DNA of 64,000 nucleotides from Azospirillum picis (GTDB taxonomy: Bacteria; Pseudomonadota; Alphaproteobacteria; Azospirillales; Azospirillaceae): positions 115,667 to 179,666 of the forward strand of contig NZ_JAGINO010000014.1 of NCBI RefSeq assembly GCF_017876115.1. Direction: 5' to 3'. How positions within the stretch are numbered: the first letter of the stretch is position 1; each line of letters starts with the position of its first letter. The translations under genes were made by a program, and so were the position numbers. This document shows, one piece after another, positions 43,667 through 50,021 of this stretch. Under the pieces are notes generated by a model, which saw only the letters and a program-made list of their open reading frames with translations, did not search any database and was not told the DNA's origin.

Positions 43667-44167
43667 TTACTTCAGGCCGGCAGCCTGCTCCGCCGTCAGC
43701 AGAACGATGCCATCCTCGTCGGCGAACAGAACATCGCCGGGAAGGACGGTGGCGCCGGGAAGCTCGGCCGGCACATCGACCAGCCCCTGGTCCCGCCGGG
43801 TAGAGGCCCGCGGCATCGAAGCCAGCGCCTTGATGCCAAGTTGAAGCGCCGCCAGTTCGGCCACATCGCGGACACAGCCCCAGATCACCACCCCGGCCCA
43901 GCCGTTGCTGACGGCGGAGGCGGCAATCATGTCGCCCATCAGGGCGCAGCGCAGGCTGCCGGCCCCGTCGACCACCAGCACTCGCCCGTCGCCGGGGGTG
44001 GCCAACAGTTCCTTGACCCGGGAATTGTCCTCGACGCACTTGACGGTGACGACCGGCCCGAAAAAGCGCGTGACCGCGCCGAAGTCGCGCAGGCCCGGCA
44101 GGACATAGCGGACGGCGTCCTTGAAGCGGTCGAACAGGTCGCAGGTGGGAATATGGCCCGTGGTCAT
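43667..44167 (-). CDS. RraA-family protein (RNase E regulator or HMG/CHA aldolase)
   Basis: This 166-aa protein begins MTTGHIPTCDLFDRFKDAVR and shows RraA motifs: FFGPVVTVKCVEDNSRVKELLA, GDGRVLVVDGAGSLRCALMGDMIAASAVSNGWAGVVIWGCVRDV, and the C-terminal LPGDVLFADEDGIVLL. Length equals E. coli RraA, which inhibits RNase E. The same fold also includes class II pyruvate aldolases, whose catalytic Gx20RD segment is present here as WGCVRD. Which activity applies cannot be decided from sequence. It lies upstream of acnB on the same strand, 201 bp away. Confidence 0.85.
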   Translation of the reverse strand: MTTGHIPTCDLFDRFKDAVRYVLPGLRDFGAVTRFFGPVVTVKCVEDNSRVKELLATPGDGRVLVVDGAGSLRCALMGDMIAASAVSNGWAGVVIWGCVRDVAELAALQLGIKALASMPRASTRRDQGLVDVPAELPGATVLPGDVLFADEDGIVLLTAEQAAGLK

Positions 44168-44379
44168 GGGGTGCGGCTCCTCGACATGCCGATGCTGTCG
44201 CTTTCGACTGCGACATTTGCGCCAAAGGCGAAAGCAGGGCAAGAGCCGCGGTACCCGCATGCCCGCGGACGGCGATCATGCCGCAGGGACTGCACGGAAG
44301 ATCAGTCGGCGTCACGGGAGCGCGCCCTAGTTAATTTGCAAATGGAGCGCAAGCATACTGCCAGTTATGGGGATAGCGC

Positions 44380-44757
44380 ATGATGATCAGGAAATTGACG
44401 ACTTGCGGCGCGGCGACCGGCATCGGCCTGATGCTGCTCGCCGGATGCGCCGGGCTTGAACCGCCGCCGACCGCGAATCCCGATCCCGCGGTGCTGGGGG
44501 CGCTGGAGCGGACCAGCGCCAACGAATGCAATCCGTCGGTCGCCTCGGTTCTCACCGGGGCAAAGGTCCCGGCGGGGAGCATCCGCGGCGTGAGCTACGG
44601 CCTCTACCGCGACATCAACACCGGCCGGATCGTTCGCTACGACGCATGGGTCGGGCTGACCGACCAGCCGGGAAGTCTCGTGGTCACCGTCGACGACTTC
44701 TGCCGCCCCATCCAGATCTATGCACGCGGCGGTGCGGCGTTGCCATCGGCACGGTAA
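44380..44757 (+). CDS. Small lipoprotein of unknown function, 125 aa
   Basis: The N-terminus MMIRKLTTCGAATGIGLMLLAGCAG has a lipobox (LLAGC, Cys23). The mature domain of about 100 residues includes GIRGVSYGLYRDINTGRIVRYDAWVGL and VVTVDDFCRPIQIY, a short beta-rich region. I do not recognise the family. It stands alone after an AT-rich promoter-like patch (44330-44375). Confidence 0.75.
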   Translation: MMIRKLTTCGAATGIGLMLLAGCAGLEPPPTANPDPAVLGALERTSANECNPSVASVLTGAKVPAGSIRGVSYGLYRDINTGRIVRYDAWVGLTDQPGSLVVTVDDFCRPIQIYARGGAALPSAR

Positions 44758-45290
44758 GTCCGCCGTTCAGAGGCAGGTTGCCGTCAAGGCGGCGCCCTGC
44801 CCACGGAGTACCGGCACGCCGCAGCCGGGCTGCAGGGACATGCTACGGGTCTTTGCTGCCGGTCTCCGCTGCCGGCCTTTGTGGTGGCAGACAACCGGCG
44901 GTCTCCGCGGGACCGGGGTGCCGATTGCCGCTAGGCGGACGGTCCAACCTCTGACCTGTCTTAACTTTGGACCGGCTCCGGACGTGCCATACATCCCTGC
45001 CGCCTCGAAACCGGCGCATGGTCACGCCGGCCACCGATAAACCTGGCAAAACAAGCCACTGCGACCCTCGGACCGCGCTTCATGCAGTCGGGAGCAGCAG
45101 CGCGACCCGGGCTCGGTCGGCAGCCACTGCGATGCCGGTTCCTCCATGCCGACGCCAAGCCCATGGTCCTACGCATGGGAAAAAGCACTGGGTCGTCGAC
45201 AAAGGGCCAGCCCGCGTCCTCCTGGCCGGCGCGGAAACCACGACGGCGAGAGATCAGCCCGACGACAGCCACACTTTTTAATTGCTGTTT
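44758..45290. other. Gene-free stretch upstream of the radical-SAM cassette
   Basis: No supportable gene was found here. Frames crossing it have mixed arginine/proline-rich translations typical of non-coding GC-rich DNA. GC content declines toward 45280, where a very AT-rich promoter patch begins. Confidence 0.5.
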
Positions 45291-45318
45291 TTGACGCTTT
45301 TTATATTTCAATTATAAT
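45291..45318 (+). promoter_or_regulatory. Near-consensus sigma-70 promoter of the radical-SAM cassette
   Basis: TTGACG at 45291-45296 and a perfect TATAAT at 45313-45318 are separated by 16 bp in an AT-rich patch. Such a close match is uncommon in this GC-rich genome. Transcription would start near 45325, giving a leader of about 240 nt before the EamA gene. Confidence 0.7.
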
Positions 45319-45342
45319 ATGTGAGATTGACTCTTCCATAGG

Positions 45343-45492
45343 ATGCATGTATCTACAGACACACACTCATTTTCCGGTCACACCCGTGATTGGGGTACAC
45401 CAACCATTTTGACGGAAGCGAGCGGACAAGGTCGCCACGGGCATCTGCAGCTCACCCTGCATGGCCATGCTTGGCTGTCATCGCCGGGCTGA
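45343..45492 (+). CDS. Possible 49-residue leader peptide or peptide precursor
   Basis: A 49-codon open frame (MHVSTDTHSFSGHTRDWG at the start, QLTLHGHAWLSSPG at the end) begins about 18 nt after the predicted transcription start and ends 71 bp before the EamA gene. It is rich in His, Thr, Ser and Gly, with two Trp and no Cys. Its first half uses AT-rich codons unlike neighbouring genes, and no strong ribosome-binding site precedes it. A second overlapping 21-codon frame begins at 45347. It could be a peptide substrate for the downstream enzymes, a translated leader or chance. Low confidence. Confidence 0.25.
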   Translation: MHVSTDTHSFSGHTRDWGTPTILTEASGQGRHGHLQLTLHGHAWLSSPG

Positions 45493-45563
45493 ACCACGAA
45501 GCGCGGCACGGTCGAAGGCGCAAAAGTCCCGCGAGGCTCCGCAATTGCACGGCGGAGGAGATG

Positions 45564-46532
45564 ATGGCGGCACGGCGGCCAATGCACGCCATTGGCATTT
45601 TTTCGATTTTCTTGGCCGCCATTCTTTTCGGCGTGGCGGGTGCGGCGGCGAAAATGCTGTTCGTGGCCGATGTATCGCCTCTCGACCTGACAGCGGTCCG
45701 CACCTTCGTGGCGTGCGCCGTTCTCGGCCCCATCATGGCGCTCCTACCCGGACGGCCGTTCCACGTTCCGCCGCCGGCCCGGCCATTGGTCGTGGCTGCA
45801 GGCGTCCTGTTCGTGCTGGTCAATGCCACCTTCTATCTGGCGATTGACATGATGAACGTCGCGGCGGCGATAACCCTGGAATACACATCGCCCTTCTTCG
45901 TTCTGGTCCTTGGAGCGATCCTGGGCACGCGCCGCATGAGCCTGCGGGACAGCGGCATCGTTGGCCTCAGCCTCGCGGGATGCGCCCTGCTGACGGGAAC
46001 CGGCGGCGAGTGGGTTCACCTGTCCGCAGGCCTGCTGGTCGGACTGGCATGCGGGTTCGCCTTCGCACTCTTCAACATGGTCGGAAACGCCTGCAAATCC
46101 CGCGGCATCGGCGCGACAGCCTTGACCTTCTGGTCATTCGCCGTCTCGTCGATGCTCTGGACGGCCGCCTTGCCGTTCCTTGGCGTGCATACGCTGCGCC
46201 CGAGCCCGGAGATGATCGCCCATATCGGCTTCATCGCGGTGATCGCAACCATCATTCCCTACTGGCTGCTGCTGTTCGGCCTTCGCCATGTCGACGCCCT
46301 CCCCGCAACGGTGATCGGGCTGCTCGACCCGCTGGCGGCCGGGATCGCCGCATACCTGCTCCTGGGGGAAACGCTGACACCGCCCAACCTCGCGGGCATC
46401 GCGCTGGTTTCCCTTTCCGTCGTCCTCGTCACGCTTTCGGAGAGTCGGACAGCCGGCCCGCCCGCCGCCCGAGCGGACGAGCCGCCCCGCCGGGCCGAAG
46501 CCGCCGCCCAACTGGAGGCCAAGAATGCCTGA
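45564..46532 (+). CDS. EamA-family exporter of the radical-SAM cassette
   Basis: This full-length 322-aa drug/metabolite transporter has two EamA repeats and ten helices. The first repeat contains IGIFSIFLAAILFGVAGAAAKMLF and ITLEYTSPFFVLVLGAILGTRRM; the second contains GLLVGLACGFAFALFNMVGNACKS and LLDPLAAGIAAYLLLGETLTPPNLAG. It resembles RhtA-type amino-acid or metabolite exporters. A GGAGGAG site stands before tandem ATGs at 45561 and 45564; the second has better spacing. Its last codons overlap the radical-SAM gene by 8 bp, so exporter and enzyme are made together. Confidence 0.85.
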   Translation: MAARRPMHAIGIFSIFLAAILFGVAGAAAKMLFVADVSPLDLTAVRTFVACAVLGPIMALLPGRPFHVPPPARPLVVAAGVLFVLVNATFYLAIDMMNVAAAITLEYTSPFFVLVLGAILGTRRMSLRDSGIVGLSLAGCALLTGTGGEWVHLSAGLLVGLACGFAFALFNMVGNACKSRGIGATALTFWSFAVSSMLWTAALPFLGVHTLRPSPEMIAHIGFIAVIATIIPYWLLLFGLRHVDALPATVIGLLDPLAAGIAAYLLLGETLTPPNLAGIALVSLSVVLVTLSESRTAGPPAARADEPPRRAEAAAQLEAKNA

Positions 46533-47757
46533 TCGCCAACAAGCCGCCACCGGCCCCCTCGACCATCTCCGCATCGAGCCGCAACTGGACCGCCGCTCCC
46601 TTCCGCATATCGCGGCGGCACGAGCCCGGCTGGAGGACCTCTGGGCGAAGGGGACCGATCATTGCGCCAGCCTGGTCGGCGCGGCTTCGATCGCGGGGCG
46701 GATGACGCATCTCGACCTCGACCTGACCGGCGAGTGCGCCTTGAAGTGCTTCTATTGCGATCGGACGCCGGACCGCTACAACGGCGTGCCCAACCGCCGG
46801 GAACTGACCACCGAGGAGCGCAAGGACATCATCCGGCAGGCGAAGGCACTGGGAGCCACCACGGTGGAATTTCCCGGGGCCGGGGAGCCGATGCTGGACC
46901 CCGGCTTCTGGGACATCGTCGAATACATCCATACGCTTGGCATGACGAGCGTCGTGTTCACCAGCGGCTATCATCTGGACGAGGCGGATGCCGACCGGCT
47001 GTACCGGCTGGGCGCGACCATCTTCCTGAAATACAACAACATCGATACCACCGTGCAGGACCGCATGGTCGGCGTCCGCGGCTATGGCGACAAGGCGCAC
47101 GGCGCGATGCGCATCCTCCTGGCGCGCGGCTTCAACCGGACCATTCCGACCCGGCTGGCGATCGACGTCGTCGTGACCCCGAAGTACCACGATTTGAGCG
47201 GTGTCGCCGACCTGTTCCGGTGGTGCAGGGACAACAACGTCCACAGCTACATCGTCACCCTGATCCCGGAGGGCATGGCCGACCACAAATCGATCCTGCT
47301 GGAACGTAACCGGGCCGACGAGTTGATCGAGATGATGCGGCGGATCGACGAAAGCGAATACGGCCTCCACTACGAGCCCAGCCGGCCGATGGGGGGCGGC
47401 TACCGCTGCCGTCAGGTGAACTGCGGCCTGTTCGTGAACCTGTTCGGCGAGGTGTACGACTGCAACGGCCTGTCGCGGCTGATCGGACATGCGCGCACCG
47501 ACTCCCTGGAAGCGATCTGGACTTCCGCCTATGCCAGGCATGTCCGGCAGCGGGATCAGGATGGCTTCTGCCTGGTACGCGAGCGGCAGTGGGAAGGAAG
47601 CGACCTGTCGGCGATGGGACGCAAGCTGGAGGATTATGAAAGCTGGCGGGCGGCCAACGCGCCTGACGAGATCGTCGAGCGCGCCAAGGAGATGGTCGGC
47701 GTCGGGCGGATCGAACTCGCCCGCACCGGCGCGATCGCCGTCGGCTCCGACGGCTGA
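46525..47757 (+). CDS. Radical SAM enzyme with SPASM-like C-terminal domain
   Basis: This 410-aa enzyme has the radical-SAM cluster motif GECALKCFYCDR (Cys71, Cys75, Cys78), a SAM-binding GAGEPMLDPGFWDIV segment near residue 115, and TIM-barrel motifs GMTSVVFTSGYHL and TRLAIDVVVTPKY. From residue about 292 a second cysteine-containing region follows: YRCRQVNCGLFVNLFGEVYDCNG, then GFCLV. This resembles a SPASM or twitch auxiliary cluster, as in enzymes acting on peptides or amino acids. The substrate is unknown. It is fused operonically to an exporter before it and a ureohydrolase after it, pointing to a dedicated modified guanidino or peptide product. Confidence 0.85.
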   Translation: MPDRQQAATGPLDHLRIEPQLDRRSLPHIAAARARLEDLWAKGTDHCASLVGAASIAGRMTHLDLDLTGECALKCFYCDRTPDRYNGVPNRRELTTEERKDIIRQAKALGATTVEFPGAGEPMLDPGFWDIVEYIHTLGMTSVVFTSGYHLDEADADRLYRLGATIFLKYNNIDTTVQDRMVGVRGYGDKAHGAMRILLARGFNRTIPTRLAIDVVVTPKYHDLSGVADLFRWCRDNNVHSYIVTLIPEGMADHKSILLERNRADELIEMMRRIDESEYGLHYEPSRPMGGGYRCRQVNCGLFVNLFGEVYDCNGLSRLIGHARTDSLEAIWTSAYARHVRQRDQDGFCLVRERQWEGSDLSAMGRKLEDYESWRAANAPDEIVERAKEMVGVGRIELARTGAIAVGSDG

Positions 47758-47772
47758 CCGATGAGGGTGGAG

Positions 47773-48714
47773 ATGAGCGCACGCGTCGTCCAGGATGCAG
47801 CCGTCCGCTGGATTTCCGGTGCCTGGGAACATCCGGGAATGGACGCGTCCGTATCCATTCCCGGCCCACGCATCCTGTTCCTCGGGATACCGTTCGATCA
47901 TGCGGTCAGCCACCGTCCGGGAACCCGCTTCGGCCCGGCGGCGATCTTGAACGCGCTCGATGGGTTCAGCCTGTACTGCACGGACAAGCGGACCGATCTC
48001 GGCAGGCTGCGCCTGTGCCGCGGTGGCGAGATCGATGTCTCGAACGACATCCACGCCACCTATCGCCACATAGCGGACACCGTCGCCGGCCTGCCGGGCG
48101 AGGATACGCCGGTTTTCCTGGGCGGCGACCATTCGATCACCGATCCCATCCTCCGGGGGCTGCTGCGGCGGCATTCCCGGCGGACGCTTGGCCTGATCGT
48201 CTTCGACGCCCATTTCGATTCCCGCATTCCGGTGCCGGGGAAGGAGCATTCCGGGCACTGGATGCACACGGTCGCGGAGGTGTTTGATCACCGCCACACC
48301 GTCCAGCTCGGGATCGACGCCCCGATCTATTCGCGCGACTACATGGACGGCGCCGAAGCCGCGGGCATCATGGTCCGCACGCCGTGGGACATCCGCCGGA
48401 CGGGATTGCAGGCCACCGTGGACGCCGCGATCCGCCATGCGGTGGAACCGACCGGCGCGGTCCATGTCTCCATCGACATCGATTGCCTGTCGGCCGGCTT
48501 TGCCCCCGGCACCAGCGTGCCGAACGCCGCCGGCCTGATGCTGTGGGACGTTGCCGACGCGCTCTTCGAGATCGCCCGCCGGGCACCGCAGGCCAGCCTG
48601 GACATCGTCGAGGTCAGCCCACCGCTGGACGGCAGCGGGATCACCGCCCAGTCCGCCGCCCATCTGGTGATGAACTTCCTCGCCGGACGGGCCGCCCGCC
48701 TGCCGCCGCCCTGA
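47773..48714 (+). CDS. Arginase/agmatinase-family ureohydrolase
   Basis: This 313-aa protein has all manganese-binding motifs of the ureohydrolase fold: FLGGDHSITDP near residue 118, VFDAHFDSR near 147, SIDIDCLSAGFAPGTSVPN near 235, and the catalytic glutamate in IVEVSPPLDGS near 280. In the third motif DxDxxDP is changed to DIDCLSA, losing the usual second carboxylate. It should hydrolyse a guanidino group to urea and an amine. The start at 47773 has a GAGGG site; an ATG at 47761 lies 3 bp after the radical-SAM stop. No arginine-degradation neighbours exist, so an unusual substrate is likely. Confidence 0.85.
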   Translation: MSARVVQDAAVRWISGAWEHPGMDASVSIPGPRILFLGIPFDHAVSHRPGTRFGPAAILNALDGFSLYCTDKRTDLGRLRLCRGGEIDVSNDIHATYRHIADTVAGLPGEDTPVFLGGDHSITDPILRGLLRRHSRRTLGLIVFDAHFDSRIPVPGKEHSGHWMHTVAEVFDHRHTVQLGIDAPIYSRDYMDGAEAAGIMVRTPWDIRRTGLQATVDAAIRHAVEPTGAVHVSIDIDCLSAGFAPGTSVPNAAGLMLWDVADALFEIARRAPQASLDIVEVSPPLDGSGITAQSAAHLVMNFLAGRAARLPPP

Positions 48715-48776
48715 GAAATAGGACCGGACGGCATCGCACCGGGCGATATCGCACCGACCGATAGCTCGCCCGGCCG

Positions 48777-49631
48777 CTACCGTTCGGAATCATGGGCGTC
48801 GACGGCGCGCTCATGCCGCCGGAGACGCTCCTGCAGGGTGTCGCCCATCCGCAGGGCCACCGCGATGGACAGCACGTCGCCAAGCACCAGATGGGCGATG
48901 CGCACGGTCATGGGGGAATGGATGTCGAAGTCGTCGGCGATGTCCGCCACCAGGCTCACCGTCGCCATCTCCGCCAGCGGCGATCCCGATCGGGTCAGGG
49001 CGACCACGTCGGCGCCGGCCTTGCGGGCGTTGCGGACGGCGTCCAGGATGTCACGGGTACGGCCGGTGCTCGACACCGCCACCACGGCGTCGCCCTTTCC
49101 CAGCGTCAGCGCCGAAGCGAAATAGACGTGCGCGTCGCTATAGGCCACGGTCGGCATGCCCAGCCTGAAGAATTTCCGCTGGATGTCCTCGGCCACCGTG
49201 CCCGAATTGCCGGAACCGTAGAACTCGATCCGCCGCGCCGCAGCCAGCAGGTCGGCGGCGCGGTCGACCGCCTCCGCCGGCAGGGTATTGCGCACCTGCA
49301 TGAGCGTGGCGATGGTGCGGTCGAACAGCTTGCCGGCGAGGACCGCCCCCGTCACCCCCTCCTCCTCCCCCGCGACCGATGACAGGTCCTGGTGCAGGAA
49401 GGGCATGCCGCCGGCGATATCCTGCGCCAGCTTGATCTTGAACTCGCGGAAGCCGCGGCAGCCCAGGGCCGAGCAGAAGCGTGCGACCGTCGGCTCGCTG
49501 ACCCCCGTCCGATCCGCCAGCTCCGCCATCGACAGGTTGATGACGTCGCCGGGATGGGCCATCGCATAGTCGGCCAGCTTGCGTTCCGAGGGCCGGATTC
49601 GATCGCGGACCGCCGCAATTCTCGCCAGCAT
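48777..49631 (-). CDS. hexR: RpiR-family regulator, HexR type
   Basis: This 284-aa regulator has an RpiR helix-turn-helix (SERKLADYAMAHPGDVINLSMAELADRTGVSEPTVARFCSALG) and a SIS phosphosugar-binding domain (RRIEFYGSGNSGTVAEDIQRKFFRLG, AVVAVSSTGRTRDILDAVRNARKAGADVVALTRSG). This matches HexR, which senses KDPG of the Entner-Doudoroff pathway. Two 15-bp sites of HexR type (TGTAGTNNNNCTACA-like) lie in the intergenic region it shares with pflB. The start at 49631 has a GGGAGA site 9 bp upstream. Confidence 0.85.
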   Translation of the reverse strand: MLARIAAVRDRIRPSERKLADYAMAHPGDVINLSMAELADRTGVSEPTVARFCSALGCRGFREFKIKLAQDIAGGMPFLHQDLSSVAGEEEGVTGAVLAGKLFDRTIATLMQVRNTLPAEAVDRAADLLAAARRIEFYGSGNSGTVAEDIQRKFFRLGMPTVAYSDAHVYFASALTLGKGDAVVAVSSTGRTRDILDAVRNARKAGADVVALTRSGSPLAEMATVSLVADIADDFDIHSPMTVRIAHLVLGDVLSIAVALRMGDTLQERLRRHERAVDAHDSER

Positions 49632-49671
49632 GGGGGCTGTCTCCCTTCTGATTGTGCATAAGCCTAGCACA

Positions 49672-49686
49672 TGTAGTTAAGCTACA
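49672..49686. promoter_or_regulatory. HexR-type operator 1
   Basis: TGTAGTTAAGCTACA is an inverted repeat (TGTAG/CTACA) that closely matches the published HexR motif TGTARTNNNANYTACA. It lies 41 bp upstream of hexR and is probably used for autoregulation. Confidence 0.65.
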
Positions 49687-49819
49687 TATAGAGCGCTGCG
49701 AACGACCGATTCCATCATGGCCAGCCGGCCGTCTTTGCGAGGATTTCCAACCTCCTGGGGCGTCGCCTGCGACAATATGTCGGGCGGGATCGCCTTGCCC
49801 GGCGGGCCGCGTGGGGTTA

Positions 49820-49834
49820 TGTAGTAAAACTACA
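49820..49834. promoter_or_regulatory. HexR-type operator 2, upstream of pflB
   Basis: TGTAGTAAAACTACA repeats the first operator with the same TGTAG/CTACA arms and an A/T-rich centre. It lies 188 bp upstream of the pflB start and 61 bp before an FNR-type box, so HexR probably controls pflBA as well as itself. Confidence 0.65.
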
Positions 49835-49894
49835 GAGCGGATCGAAGACGGCACCGGAAAACAGCATCGGGCCGATCGCGAACCGCCCTCAAGT

Positions 49895-49908
49895 CTGATG
49901 TGTATCAA
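49895..49908 (+). promoter_or_regulatory. FNR/FixK-type box upstream of pflB
   Basis: CTGATGTGTATCAA matches TTGAT-N4-ATCAA except at the first base. It lies 113 bp before the pflB start, placing a transcription start near 49943 if activation is from the usual -41.5 position. Anaerobic activation of pflB by FNR is well known in other bacteria. Confidence 0.6.
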
Positions 49909-50021
49909 CGAATTCCGGCGCCGAGGCGCCTATCCTTCAATGGCTTCGCGAGACCGCGGGCCGCACATGACCGCCGACACGGCCCCCGACCGCGCCGACG
50001 TCTATTCCCAGAGGAGACATC

